Source of the DNA: Rathayibacter caricis DSM 15933 | GTDB lineage: Bacteria > Actinomycetota > Actinomycetes > Actinomycetales > Microbacteriaceae | Length of the DNA: 64,000 nucleotides | Direction of reading: 5' to 3' | NCBI RefSeq assembly: GCF_003044275.1 | Contig: NZ_PZPL01000002.1 | Span: forward strand, 124,001 to 188,000 | The notes under the pieces: model-generated | What the model saw: only the letters and a program-made list of their open reading frames with translations | The model's database searches: none | Told to the model about the DNA's origin: nothing | Part shown: positions 30,919-40,195 of the stretch, piece by piece | Numbering within the stretch: position 1 is the first letter of the stretch | Layout: each line of letters begins with the position of its first letter | Translations under genes and position numbers: made by a program

Positions 30919-31506
30919 ATGAGCAGACTCGTCGTCTCCGTCCTCACCTCCCTCGACGGCTACTACGAGGGTGCCGGGCACGACCTCTCGGCTCTCCCGT
31001 TCGAGGACGCGTTCAACGACCACAACCTCGAGCTGCTGAGACGGGCGGGCACCCTCGTCTACGGGAGCCGCTGGTTCCGGAACAACTGGGACAGCTGGAG
31101 CGCCGTCGCCGCCGACAACTCCGCGAACGACCGCGACCGCGAGGTCGCCCACCTCGTCATGACCCTCGACTCGCTCGTCATCAGCGACTCCCTCACGCCC
31201 GATCCCGACGCCCCCTGGGCCGCCACGACCCGGACCGTGCCGCGCGAGGACGCGGTCGCCGAGATCCGCGCGCTCAAGTCGGGCGGCGACCGCGACCTCC
31301 TGATGTTCGGAAGCGGAACGACCTGGAACCCGCTCCTCGAGGAGGGCCTCGTCGACGAACTGATCGTCCTCGTCGGAGCCGGACTCGCCGGCGGCGGATC
31401 CCCCCTCTACTCCGGAGAACCGCACCCCGGCCTCACCCTCCTCGACGCCGCCGTGCTCCCCGGATCCGAGCTCGTCCGGCTCCGCTACGACGCGAGCAGC
31501 CGATGA
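30919..31506 (+). CDS. RibD C-terminal/dihydrofolate reductase-like protein
   Basis: A 195-residue protein with MSRLVVSVLTSLDGYYEGAG (the LDG-Y motif of the RibD reductase fold), LVYGSRWFRNNWDSW, and LLMFGSGTTWNPLLEEGLVD followed by ELIVLVGAGLAGGGSPLY. Members bind NADPH and are presumed reductases. The TGA stop overlaps the ATG of a second RibD-like gene, so this is a two-gene operon. Confidence 0.83.
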   Translation: MSRLVVSVLTSLDGYYEGAGHDLSALPFEDAFNDHNLELLRRAGTLVYGSRWFRNNWDSWSAVAADNSANDRDREVAHLVMTLDSLVISDSLTPDPDAPWAATTRTVPREDAVAEIRALKSGGDRDLLMFGSGTTWNPLLEEGLVDELIVLVGAGLAGGGSPLYSGEPHPGLTLLDAAVLPGSELVRLRYDASSR

Positions 31507-32093
31507 CCGCCCTCTACACCTGGGACGTCTTCGCCACCCTCGACGGATACGGGTCCTACGACACGGGCCCGGAGGGCGTGGACTGGGGAGGCTACTGGTC
31601 GCGGCAGGGCCCCGAGCTGCTCGAGTGGCGGGTAGGCCTCTTCGCCCAGCCGCTGCGCATGGTCTACGGAGCGACGACCTTCCGCGAGGTCGCGGAGATC
31701 TTCGCCGCCGGCACCGACCCGAACGCCCTCGACGAATGGAACCGCCGGCTGCACGCGATGCCCGCCACCGTCGTGTCCTCGACGCTGCACGACACGCTGG
31801 GCTGGCCTGACGCGACCATCGAGTCGGGTGACGCGGTGGAGGTCATCGGACGCCTCAAGGAGACGTCGGACCTGCCGCTGCGCTCCCAAGCCAGCCTGAC
31901 CCTGAACCGGTCGCTCCTCGCCGCCGGGCTCGTGGACCGCATCGCGGTGACCGTGTTCCCCGTCATCACCGGCCGCACAGGGGTCAGCTCGATCTACGCA
32001 GGACTGGCCGACTACGACCTCGAGCTGCTCGACACCCGCGCACTCGACGGGAGAACTGTCGAGCTGACTTACCGGCCGTCACCGCACCCTTAG
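31503..32093 (+). CDS. RibD C-terminal/dihydrofolate reductase-like protein
   Basis: A 196-residue protein, second in the pair (ATGA overlap). YTWDVFATLDGYGSYDTGP, RMVYGATTFREVAEIF and a C-terminal LNRSLLAAGLVDRIAVTVFP with VITGRTGVSSIYAGL follow the family pattern. The glycine-rich NADPH motif is weaker than in its partner. Related single genes lie at 39168 (broken) and 49461. Confidence 0.78.
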   Translation: MTALYTWDVFATLDGYGSYDTGPEGVDWGGYWSRQGPELLEWRVGLFAQPLRMVYGATTFREVAEIFAAGTDPNALDEWNRRLHAMPATVVSSTLHDTLGWPDATIESGDAVEVIGRLKETSDLPLRSQASLTLNRSLLAAGLVDRIAVTVFPVITGRTGVSSIYAGLADYDLELLDTRALDGRTVELTYRPSPHP

Positions 32094-32617
32094 CACACGA
32101 GATCCGGGTGGAGTCGTCGCATCGCCAGTGATACCGGAGGATCGAAGCCCAGGGCGCGGTAGATCCGTTCGGAGTCCGGCGTCGCATGAAGGTCGGTGAC
32201 CTCGCAGCCGGCGACGTCGAGCCAGCGCAGGGCGGCGCGGACGAGTTCTCTGCCGTGCCCGACTCCGCGGTGAGGGACTTCGACATAGACGTTCGAGAGC
32301 TCACCCGAGAGGCCCGTCGGGAAGCCGGGTCCGGGTAAGCGCCTAGTCAGGTGGGCGATAGCGCAGCCGATCAGTCGAGGCGAACCAGAGTGGGGATCGT
32401 CGAGAACGAACGCGGCGAGGGAGCCGTCCTCCAGTCGGGCCGAGATCTCGTGCTCCGCGGCGGCGTACCACTCGGTGGCCTCGACCGTCCGCGGTCGTGC
32501 TGCGGAACCCGTGCTCGCCATGTCTTGAAACATCGCATGGCGCAACCGCACGAGCTCGCCGGCGTCGTGGGTTGTCGCAGCGCGAGGGGGAACGAGCGGA
32601 AACCGCGCAGCGCGCAT
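32090..32617 (-). CDS. GNAT N-acetyltransferase
   Basis: A 175-residue GNAT. ELVRLRHAMFQDMASTG opens it; strand 4 and the cofactor loop read LSNVYVEVPHRGVGHGRELV, where the usual RRRGIG is replaced by HRGVGHG; the end is LHATPDSERIYRALGF. AGGAGG precedes ATG 32617. Convergent with the RibD pair, overlapping its stop by 4 bp. Confidence 0.82.
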   Translation of the reverse strand: MRAARFPLVPPRAATTHDAGELVRLRHAMFQDMASTGSAARPRTVEATEWYAAAEHEISARLEDGSLAAFVLDDPHSGSPRLIGCAIAHLTRRLPGPGFPTGLSGELSNVYVEVPHRGVGHGRELVRAALRWLDVAGCEVTDLHATPDSERIYRALGFDPPVSLAMRRLHPDLVC

Positions 32618-32651
32618 GGCGCCTCCTTCACTGGTCGACGTGCTCCTGCGA

Positions 32652-33218
32652 CTACTCCGGTGTCGCGATCTGAAGCGTCTGCGAGGAGAACGTGATGCGG
32701 TCGTGCGGCGCAACACCGAATCGCTGCCCGGGATATCGCAAGCCTGCGAACTGCGCATTCGCGTGAGCGATGATCTGCTGCGCGGTGATGGCGACACCGT
32801 CGTGCTCCGCGGCGACCGTCGTGTGCGCGTCACTGACGAGCACCACGTCGAACCCTCGCACCGCGGCGGAGAACGTGGTCGTCTGGACGCAGAAATCGGT
32901 CTGCGCCCCGCACACCACCAGCTGCTCCACTCCCAGGCGTCGGAGGATCCCCTCCAGGTCGGTCCCGACGAAGGAGTCGCGCCGGGTCTTCCGCACACGA
33001 ACCTCCTTCGCAGCGGGCAGCAGCACGTCAACCAGCTCCCACGGCGAAGACTCGGGCGGGAAATCGTCGTGGTCCTGAATCCAGATCACCACAGCCCCAC
33101 CGGATCGAGCACGATCAACCAGTGCCGCGCACCGCGCTGTCACCCCCTGCGCGTCATGGCAGTCGCCGAGCACACCGACCTGCATGTCGATGACGAGAAC
33201 AGCAGCGATTCCACCCAC
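32652..33218 (-). CDS. isochorismatase-family hydrolase
   Basis: A 188-residue cysteine hydrolase. VLVIDMQVGVL carries the first catalytic Asp, AKEVRVRKTRRDSFVGTDLE the Lys, and GVEQLVVCGAQTDFCVQTTT the Cys together with the cis-peptide region. Likely acts on an amide or ureide. GTG 33218 with GAGG upstream is the best start. Single gene. Confidence 0.84.
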   Translation of the reverse strand: MGGIAAVLVIDMQVGVLGDCHDAQGVTARCAALVDRARSGGAVVIWIQDHDDFPPESSPWELVDVLLPAAKEVRVRKTRRDSFVGTDLEGILRRLGVEQLVVCGAQTDFCVQTTTFSAAVRGFDVVLVSDAHTTVAAEHDGVAITAQQIIAHANAQFAGLRYPGQRFGVAPHDRITFSSQTLQIATPE

Positions 33219-33266
33219 TCGAACAGCCTCACGCCCTCCGTCGACAGGCGCAACCGACGAAATCCC

Positions 33267-33403
33267 TGATCGGTGTCGAGCGACCCGGTCTGTTCGGCAC
33301 AAGCTTTGTCACAGCGTTCGGTGCGCTCAACGTCGCCGCCCGCCTCGGCGCCACGGGCAAGTTTGCTGGGCTGACGCTGCTGTACATCGGGACGGTCGGT
33401 TGA
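33267..33403 (+). pseudogene. short remnant of a membrane protein
   Basis: The frame reads GLFGTSFVTAFGALNVAARL followed by a second hydrophobic stretch and a stop. No start and no matching upstream region. Probably a C-terminal leftover of a membrane protein. Family not recognised. Confidence 0.25.
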
Positions 33404-33427
33404 CGAATCCGGATCGGAACCCTGGTG

Positions 33428-34569
33428 TCAGCGCAGGTCTCGGAAGAATTCGCGGACGTCCTGGAGCCAGACGTCGGGGGCTTCCAGCGCGAGGAAGTGC
33501 CCTCCGCGTTCGGTTTCCGTCCAGCGCACGATCCGGTTCTCCTGCTCGGCGTAGCGGCGGATTGCGACGTCCTGGGTGAGGGAGACGAGGACGGCGGTGG
33601 GCACGCCCGAGACGGGTTTTGTCCAGGCTCCGGGGTCGTGCATTGTTTCCCAGTAAAGATTCGCCGAGGAGCCGGCGGTGCCGGTGAACCAGTAGATGCT
33701 CGCGTCGGCGAGCAGCGTGGGAAGGAAAGCCGGAACCTCGGTGAGGACGTGGGCCGGATCCGACCATTCCGTGAACTTTTCCGCGATCCAGGCCAGTTGA
33801 CCGGCCGGCGAGTCGGTCAGCGCGAAGGCGAGGGTCTGCGGGCGGGTCTGCTGCTGCTCCCGGTAACCGCTCATCTCGGTGAGGAACTGCTGCTGCCGGC
33901 GCAGCCGCTCCTTCTCCGCGTCGGTCAGCTCGTCCGGGTCGTCGTCAGGACGGGGGAAGGTGACGAGGGCGTTCACGTGGATCCCGAGAACGGCATCGGG
34001 GTGGGCTCGCCCGCATTGTGGGCCGATGAACGCGCCCGCGTCACCGCCCTGGACCGCGAAGCGCTTGTAGCCGAGCTGCAGCATCAGCTCGCCCAGGGCC
34101 GCGCCCATCCTCAGGTCCGTCCAACCCCCTCCCGCCAGCGGAGTGGAGAAGCCGTGCCCGGGTAGGGACGGGATGACGATGTGGAAGGCGTCCTCCGCCT
34201 CGCCGCCGTGCGCGGTCGGATTGACGAGCGGACCGATGAGGTCGACGAACTCGAGGAAGGAGCCGGGCCAGCCGTGCAGAAGCAGCAGGGGCATTGCGTC
34301 TCCTGCGTCGACCGGATGTGAAACGCGTGGATCCGCTGACCGTCGATCGTCGTGACGATCTGCGGATGCGCGTTGAGTCGGTCCTGGACCGCGACCCAGT
34401 CCTGTTCCTGCCATGCCGCGACAGCTGATCGCAGCCACTCCACGGGGACGCCCTTCGCTCCCACCTCCCCCGGCAACTGATCAGGGAACCGCGTCCGCCG
34501 CAAGCGGTCGAGGAGGTCGTCGACCTCGGCCGGGGGAACATTGATCTGGAAGGGTTCCACCTCGGGCAC
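33428..34569 (-). pseudogene. epoxide hydrolase (EHN type), frameshifted
   Basis: The N-terminal epoxide hydrolase domain ([40 protein letters not shown], then [15 protein letters not shown]) is in one frame, and the alpha/beta hydrolase core ([47 protein letters not shown]) in another. The two halves fit end to end with a one-base shift near 34305. Catalytic residues are the Asp in GGDAG and the His in GGHF. The gene is broken unless the shift is a sequencing error; the core alone has an in-frame ATG at about 34296. Confidence 0.8.
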
Positions 34570-34862
34570 TGCGCTCTCCTCACGGTCGGGGCCTGCACGA
34601 TTACGATTGCTCGTGCGGACCAGGACCGCAAGAGGTTCTCACCGACTGGCCGGATCATGTCGGCTACGGCGCCGCCGTCACGGCCCTTCCCGCGACCTTC
34701 TACCACTGGTCGCTCGAATCGGAACTCTGCGTGACTACGCCTCTCCTGTCGAGCCGAATCGTGCTCCCGTTGACGTTGTCGCGGTCGAGCCCGAGCTGTC
34801 GCGTCGGGTAGCACTAGCTCGAAGCGCAATCCCCACAAGGAATGCTGTCGGACGCTGACCGC

Positions 34863-34885
34863 CTCATGATCCCCATACGGGACTC
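34863..34885. repeat. palindromic interspersed repeat, isolated copy
   Basis: CTCATGATCCCC followed by ATACGGGACTC, between the epoxide hydrolase and aminotransferase genes. It is the only copy found in the right two thirds of the window. Confidence 0.5.
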
Positions 34886-34945
34886 GTGTTCGGGCGGGCC
34901 GCTGGCGATCGGTTCTCTCGCGCCGCTAGAGCGGTGCCCAATTCC

Positions 34946-36118
34946 TCAGGCAGCGATGCGTCTGACGTGGTTGAGGGTGCGGTCGATCTCGTCCTCGGTG
35001 GTGAAGTAGTGCGGCGAGAAGCGAAGGAGCGGATGGATGCCGCGCAGGACGGTGTCGAACTGGTTGTGCTCGGGGACGGTCGTGCTCACCGCGATGCGCT
35101 CCTCGGCTAGGCGGTCCTTTGCCTCCTGCGCGGAGACTCCGGCGATGGATGCGGTGACGATCGCGCAGCGCTGCGCACCGAGGTCGTGCGTCGTAACGCC
35201 AGGGAGAGCGTCGAGTCCGTCGCGAAGTAGCGCTCCGAGGCCTGTCGCTCGTTCGGCTATGGCGTCGAGACCGAGCTCGAGGGCTTGATCGACGGCTGAT
35301 CCGAGGCCGACGACGTTGACGTAGCTTTTCTCCCAGGTCTCGAAACGGCCGGCACCCGGTCGCCAGCGGAAGTCCGTCCCGCCGTCCCAGGCGGCGGAGC
35401 CGATCTCGACCACGTTCGGATCCAGTCGCTCCACGGCCCGCGGGCCGGCCCACAGGAACCCGGTCCCTCGGGGTCCGCGGAGGAACTTGCGGCCGGTCCC
35501 GGTCAGCAGGTCGCAGCCCAGTGCCTCGACATCGATGGGGAGCTGGCCGACGGCCTGCGTGGCGTCGAGGAGGAAGAGGACGTCGTGCGCGCGGGCGATA
35601 GCGCCGACCGCGGCCGCCGGGTTGACAAGACCGCCGCTGGTCGGGATCCAGGTGACGCCGATGAGCTTCGTTCGCTCATCAATCAGGTCAGCGAGAGCTT
35701 CGAGGTCTATCTGGCCGTTCTCGTCGTTCGGCACTACGACCAATTCCGCTCCGGTTCGCTGCGCAACCTGCCAGTAGGCCAGGACGGCGCTGCCGTACTC
35801 GTCGGCGGCCGTCAGTATCCGGTCGCCGGGACCGAGAGGTACCGAGTAGAAGGCGGCGTTCCAGGCATGGGTGGAGTTGTCGAACAGGGCGATCTCCTCG
35901 GCTGTCCCGCCCACGAGCTGCGCCAGGCTGTCGTAGGTGCCTGCGATCGCCTCGCGGGCCGCGTCCTCCGCCTCGTAGCCGCCCAGCTCTGACTCCAGCC
36001 GGAGCATGCCCTGCATGGCCTCCAGCGTCGTCTCGGACAGCAGCGCGGCGCCTGCATTGTTCAGGTGCGTTCGATTCGCGCATCCCGGCGTCTGTCTCCG
36101 GAGCGCCCCCACATCCAT
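34946..36118 (-). CDS. aminotransferase class V (cysteine desulfurase-like)
   Basis: A 390-residue PLP enzyme. THLNNAGAALLSETTLEAM is the N-terminus, ALFDNSTHAWNAAFYSV the cofactor cleft, LLDATQAVGQLPIDVEALGC the Asp and Gln contacts, and LLTGTGRKFLRGPRGTGFLW the PLP lysine. The C-terminal HNQFDTVLRGIHPLLRFSPH fits the family. It resembles isopenicillin epimerase/desulfurase-type single-domain enzymes rather than IscS; no Fe-S genes are near. ATG 36118. Confidence 0.85.
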   Translation of the reverse strand: MDVGALRRQTPGCANRTHLNNAGAALLSETTLEAMQGMLRLESELGGYEAEDAAREAIAGTYDSLAQLVGGTAEEIALFDNSTHAWNAAFYSVPLGPGDRILTAADEYGSAVLAYWQVAQRTGAELVVVPNDENGQIDLEALADLIDERTKLIGVTWIPTSGGLVNPAAAVGAIARAHDVLFLLDATQAVGQLPIDVEALGCDLLTGTGRKFLRGPRGTGFLWAGPRAVERLDPNVVEIGSAAWDGGTDFRWRPGAGRFETWEKSYVNVVGLGSAVDQALELGLDAIAERATGLGALLRDGLDALPGVTTHDLGAQRCAIVTASIAGVSAQEAKDRLAEERIAVSTTVPEHNQFDTVLRGIHPLLRFSPHYFTTEDEIDRTLNHVRRIAA

Positions 36119-36304
36119 GCGCCCAGTGTCCCAGCACGCACCACGAGATGCCACCGCTAGCGTGCCGCGAACGACGCTCGTCAGTACCGCGGCCGGCGCT
36201 CCTCGCAGATCCGAATCGGCTGGAATTCGAGAGCCGGCACGGTGACGGATCGCCGGTGAGGGAGTCGTCTGAAGGGACGATTCTGAGGACGAGCGGGGAG
36301 CTTG

Positions 36305-36445
36305 ATGTCTATTGTGATCAGCGGAAACGGACATGTCGGATCGGCCACCGCGGCCGCACTCCTCGATCGCGGCGAAGAGGTGACGGTCCTCGTCCGTGTC
36401 CATCGCAGAATAGTCCAGAAACGTCGCGTTGAACGTCTCCTCTAG
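36305..36445 (+). pseudogene. N-terminal fragment of an NAD(P)-binding NmrA/SDR-like protein
   Basis: ATG 36305 with GGGGAGC ahead starts MSIVISGNGHVGSATAAALL, a Rossmann GxGHVG motif with the first strand and helix, then breaks down after VTVLVR and stops at codon 47. Proteins of this family are about 280 residues, so only the first beta-alpha unit remains. Confidence 0.6.
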
Positions 36446-36492
36446 GGACGGCTTCTGCGCCTCCTCGGCGTGCGTTCTGCCACGCTGAGAGT

Positions 36493-37389
36493 GTGATCAC
36501 GCTGCTCTCCGCGCCGAGCAATCTCGGGCTCCGCCCTTCTACCCCAGGCAGTGTCCCGGGCGCGGGGAAGGCGCCGGAAGCGTTCCGCGACGCCGGTCTC
36601 CACGAGTATTTTCTCAGCAGAGGAGCGCGGGACGCGGGAGTTGTCCTCGCTGGACGCTACCTGGACGACGACGCAATCCGGCCGACCGGGATCGTCCATA
36701 ACGAAGCGGTGATGACGGCGCACGCTCGCCTTCTTGCGGATCGGCTTGCGCTGATTCTCGACAGCGGCGGCACTCCGCTCGTCCTCGGCGGCGATTGCAG
36801 CATCCTCATCGGCCTCGGCCTTGCCCTCGCGAAACGTGGACGAGCGGGTCTCGTGCACGTCGACGGACACACCGACTTCCGCCGGCCCGGAACAAGCGAG
36901 GACTGCGCGAGTGTCGCCGGTGAGGATCTCGCGGCCGCCATCGGGCTTCATAATCCGTCGATCGCGGACATCGACGGCGCCGGACCCTACTTTCGCGCAT
37001 CCCGCGCCGTCCACATCGGGCACCGGAACGACGACGAGCATGCGGCAGACGCGCGTCAGCACCTCGGCCTCGTGATCCCGGCGAGCCAGGCGATCAGCGA
37101 AGGAGCGGCAGCGACAGCGGAGCGGGCGCGCTCGGTCGCGGAAGCCGGATACTGGCTCCAGCTCGACGTCGACGTCCTCGACCCGACGGTCATGCCCGCG
37201 GTCGACAGCCCGGACCCGGGCGGCCTGGACGCAAGCCAGCTCATCGACCTACTCCGCCGCCTCGCTCCCGCAGCGCTCGGCGCCTCCGTGACCGTCTTCG
37301 ACCCCGACCTCGACCCCACCGGTGACCACGCACGCCTTCTCACCGGCATCCTCTCGACCGGCCTCGCTGACCTCGGCGCCGGCGTCTGA
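36493..37389 (+). CDS. arginase/agmatinase-family protein
   Basis: A 298-residue ureohydrolase-fold protein. Metal motifs: PLVLGGDCSILIG (first ligand is Cys where classic arginases have His), LVHVDGHTDFR, WLQLDVDVLDPTVMP. GTG start. Known arginase relatives with GGDCS occur in actinobacteria. Substrate unknown; formimidoylglutamase or agmatinase-like activity is possible. Confidence 0.78.
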   Translation: MITLLSAPSNLGLRPSTPGSVPGAGKAPEAFRDAGLHEYFLSRGARDAGVVLAGRYLDDDAIRPTGIVHNEAVMTAHARLLADRLALILDSGGTPLVLGGDCSILIGLGLALAKRGRAGLVHVDGHTDFRRPGTSEDCASVAGEDLAAAIGLHNPSIADIDGAGPYFRASRAVHIGHRNDDEHAADARQHLGLVIPASQAISEGAAATAERARSVAEAGYWLQLDVDVLDPTVMPAVDSPDPGGLDASQLIDLLRRLAPAALGASVTVFDPDLDPTGDHARLLTGILSTGLADLGAGV

Positions 37390-37505
37390 CGCGATCACGG
37401 AACGGCTCAGCCTGGACCGGTGAACCGTAGTCGGCCGACCACCTCACAAGCTGCTGCAGCCTCGAGGGTTCCGCGGATACAAGTGGTGTTCCGCCAGGCT
37501 CTTGC

Positions 37506-38090
37506 CTACCCTTCTCTGAACGCGATTCCCGGGTACTCGATGATGAGCCCCGCGCTGTCGAAACGCAGATCACATGCGAACTCGAAAGTCGACGACTCGT
37601 AGTGGAACAGGCTTTGCTCCGGGCCCGTCTCGAGCAGGGTGTAGCGCTGTTCAAGACGTTCTACGCGAAGGTCTTCAGCTCGAACGAACGCCGCCGGTAC
37701 GTCGACACCGACTCCCCTCACGAAGTGAAGACGGTGGAGAGGAAGTGTGTTGGTCACCGCGGACGACTCGAAATCCACGTCGACGCACCCGTCAAGATCG
37801 GGTCGCGGCTCGCCGTTCGCCGTCCATCCTCCGCTGGAGCCGCGGGTCAGAGTCAGATCGCTCTTTCCACTGTGAGTCACAGTGGTTGCGTACACCGTGG
37901 CCGTCCTCCATGAGCTGTCCACCGCTACGTCGTAGCCGACGGACCACAACGCGGAGGACTCTTGTGCAGTGGTGTGGCCGGTCAATCGATGGCCGCCGGC
38001 GCTCACGTCCTTGAAGAAGGTCACCTCGAAAGCAGCTCTCGCTCCCGTGTGGTGCCAGCTCGCCTGAGCCGGTGGTATCGACAGTCGCAT
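37506..38090 (-). CDS. putative glycolipid-binding domain protein
   Basis: A 194-residue beta-rich protein with HRLTGHTTAQESSALWSVGY, SGKSDLTLTRGSSGGWTANG and DLDGCVDVDFESSAVTNTLP, then a C-terminal CDLRFDSAGLIIEYPGIAFR. This matches the PA1994-like putative glycolipid-binding family, a half-barrel fold related to LolA-type domains. ATG 38090. Confidence 0.75.
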   Translation of the reverse strand: MRLSIPPAQASWHHTGARAAFEVTFFKDVSAGGHRLTGHTTAQESSALWSVGYDVAVDSSWRTATVYATTVTHSGKSDLTLTRGSSGGWTANGEPRPDLDGCVDVDFESSAVTNTLPLHRLHFVRGVGVDVPAAFVRAEDLRVERLEQRYTLLETGPEQSLFHYESSTFEFACDLRFDSAGLIIEYPGIAFREG

Positions 38091-38276
38091 GCGCGGAACC
38101 TACCGTTTCCTGTCACCCGCAGGTTCTCTCCAGGTTCACTTCGGTCGGGCGTCTGGTCAGCATTGCCGCAATACCCGGCCCCACGTCGGCGGTGCCAGGC
38201 ATGGCTCACCGGGATGCCCGTCCGTCCCTCGCCGAATGGATCGCCGAGGAGCGCGGCCGACTCTCGTCGGCGCCGC

Positions 38277-38618
38277 TCACTCAGACGGGGCGGCGCGGCG
38301 CAGTCGCTCAGGAGCGCGTGCCTCCCACGCGTCGCGCAGAAGCTCGCCGAGGCGAGCGGGAGAGACACGCTCGAGGCGCACGAGCACACTCGGATGCCCG
38401 TCGTAATGGACGGTGGTGAAGTAGGTGTCAGGGTCCTCCTGCAGCAGCGCCTCCCGCTCGCCGAGATCTACTCGCCAGCAGACGAGCACACTGGTCTGCT
38501 CGTGCAGTCGGGCGAACATCTTCGGCCCGGCGTAGAACGCGGGAGTGCCGTAGGCGGAACGCTCCTCAACTCCGGGCAGATCGAGCGCCAGCCGGCGCAC
38601 GTCGTTTTCGCTGCTCAT
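38277..38618 (-). CDS. MmcQ/YjbR-family protein
   Basis: A 113-residue protein: LALDLPGVEERSAYGTPAFY, KMFARLHEQTSVLVCWRVDL, then YDGHPSVLVRLERVSPARLG. The CyaY-like double-wing DNA-binding fold of MmcQ/YjbR. Role unknown. ATG 38618. Confidence 0.82.
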   Translation of the reverse strand: MSSENDVRRLALDLPGVEERSAYGTPAFYAGPKMFARLHEQTSVLVCWRVDLGEREALLQEDPDTYFTTVHYDGHPSVLVRLERVSPARLGELLRDAWEARAPERLRRAAPSE

Positions 38619-38721
38619 GCCGCCAGTGTGCAAGCGAATGCCGAACAAGTACAAACCTCCGCCGAGTGGGCCGCTCGAGCACGTCTTGCCGCGCCCTTGC
38701 ACGTCAGGGAGGATGTCGGGC

Positions 38722-39138
38722 ATGGCGAACGAGCATGAGGCATTAGCGGTCTTTCTCGGCGACTGGAGCGCTTCCGGAACGGCGTACGGGGCGGACCGGC
38801 AGGGCACCGAATGGCGCAGCGTCCATTCGTCGAGGTGGCACACCGGAGACTTCTTCGTCGTCCAGGACGAGCGGGCCAACGGTCCGTTCGACACGATGAG
38901 CTTCCTGGGCTGGGACCCCGAGCGGGAGACCTATTTCTCCTGGAGCATCGAGAATCACGGCTTCGCCCGCGAGTACCTCGTCCGTCGCGACGGACAGGTC
39001 TGGACGTTCTCAGGCGAGACGGAACGAGCGACGATCACCTTCAGTGCCGACGGCCGAACACAGACCCACCACTGGGAATTCAGGCCCGACGATGCGTGGG
39101 TCACCCTCTGCGACCGTGTCGCCACCCGGGTCGACTGA
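38722..39138 (+). CDS. DUF1579-like lipocalin-fold protein
   Basis: A 138-residue protein: ALAVFLGDWSASGTAYG, WRSVHSSRWHTGDFFVVQDE, and TITFSADGRTQTHHWEFRPD. The GDW opening and beta pattern match calycin-type DUF1579 proteins. GGGAGG lies just upstream; ATG 38713 is an alternative start. Distantly similar to 30397. Confidence 0.65.
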   Translation: MANEHEALAVFLGDWSASGTAYGADRQGTEWRSVHSSRWHTGDFFVVQDERANGPFDTMSFLGWDPERETYFSWSIENHGFAREYLVRRDGQVWTFSGETERATITFSADGRTQTHHWEFRPDDAWVTLCDRVATRVD

Positions 39139-39167
39139 ACGGTGACGGCGACCCTGATGCGGCCTCG

Positions 39168-39790
39168 TCAGTTGTAGTCGACGTCGCGCGGGGTCCCCGC
39201 GCGCGCATTGCTCGGGCGGTAGGACAAAGCGACTGTGCTCGAGTCCTTCCACGTGCGCACTCCGAGCAGCGTCAGATCGATCTGCGGGAGGCCGGTGAAC
39301 GCGCGGGCGTCGCCTCCGACGATCTTCGGGCCGACGAGCAGATGCAGCTCGTCCACCAGGCCGTGAGCGAGCAGATCGGTCCAGAGGGTGCGGCTGCGAA
39401 CACGAGGATGTCACCAGTCTCGGTCTCCCGCAGCCTCCTCAGATGATCGTGCGCGACCGAGCGCGCGACGATCTCGGTGCGGTCGCCCCAGACGGCGATA
39501 TCAGCGCGCGAGAGGCTGTCGGACACCACGGTGATACCGAGATCTGTCGCGTAACGGGACGCGACGTAGCGGTCCTCCGGGATCACCTCCGGATCGTCCA
39601 CCTGCTTCGGCCAGTACTGCATCATCCCGGTGTAGCTCACCGCTCCGAAGAGCAGACGGCCGGCCGCGCGGACCCGATCCGCGTTGTGCTCAGCGAAAGC
39701 GAGATCCATCGGCATCTGCGACACATCACCGCCGGCGCCTTCCGTATAGCCATCGACGCTCACCATGCTGCTGACGACGATCTTCCCCAT
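39168..39790 (-). pseudogene. RibD C-terminal/dihydrofolate reductase-like protein, frameshifted
   Basis: From ATG 39790 (GAGGAGGG upstream) the frame reads MGKIVVSSMVSVDGYTEGAG and continues to GDILVF, then loses similarity. In another frame the expected continuation appears: SRTLWTDLLAHGLVDELHLL and VGPKIVGGDARAFTGL. A single missing G near 39396 restores one frame of about 207 residues. Broken unless a sequencing error. Confidence 0.8.
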
Positions 39791-39934
39791 CCGACCCTCC
39801 TCGCGCGTCAGGAACGACGAGTTCACCGATCGCCGCCCCAGCGTCCCGCCTTCGGGCGGCTGGATCAAGATCCGACCACTGCATCCCCGCGAGGCCCTCT
39901 GGACGTCGCCGCGATCCTCGTTCAAGCTGACGTC

Positions 39935-40141
39935 ATGACCACTGACCTCGACGCCGACCAGGTCGTCCGCGACGCGACCGCCGCAGTGCGCGCAAAGTTC
40001 CCCGATCACTCCGGCGCCGAAGTCGAGGCGCTCGTGCGCGAGGAGCTGACCAAGCTCGTCGACCGACCGGTGCAGGACTACCTCTCCGTGCTCACCGAGC
40101 GCGCGGTCAAGCAGCGCCTCCGAGGCGACACCACGGACTAA
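39935..40141 (+). CDS. three-helix bundle dimerization domain protein (paralog)
   Basis: A 68-residue protein, homolog of 8673-8894: VVRDATAAVRAKFPDHSG, VEALVREELTKL, and DYLSVLTERAVKQRLRG. Small, charged, all helical. Single gene. Confidence 0.7.
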   Translation: MTTDLDADQVVRDATAAVRAKFPDHSGAEVEALVREELTKLVDRPVQDYLSVLTERAVKQRLRGDTTD

Positions 40142-40195
40142 CCGCGCCCGCGCCCGGTCGGGCGGCGCGGTTAACATCCTCGAGAGGAGCATCCG

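Noticed and set aside
33327..33767. Minus-strand frame overlapping the epoxide hydrolase 3' end
   Set aside because: Arg/Pro-rich shadow frame without motifs.
119..34885. Xer/dif (pdif) modules
   Set aside because: The repeat does not match actinobacterial dif sequences and no Xer recombinase is seen.
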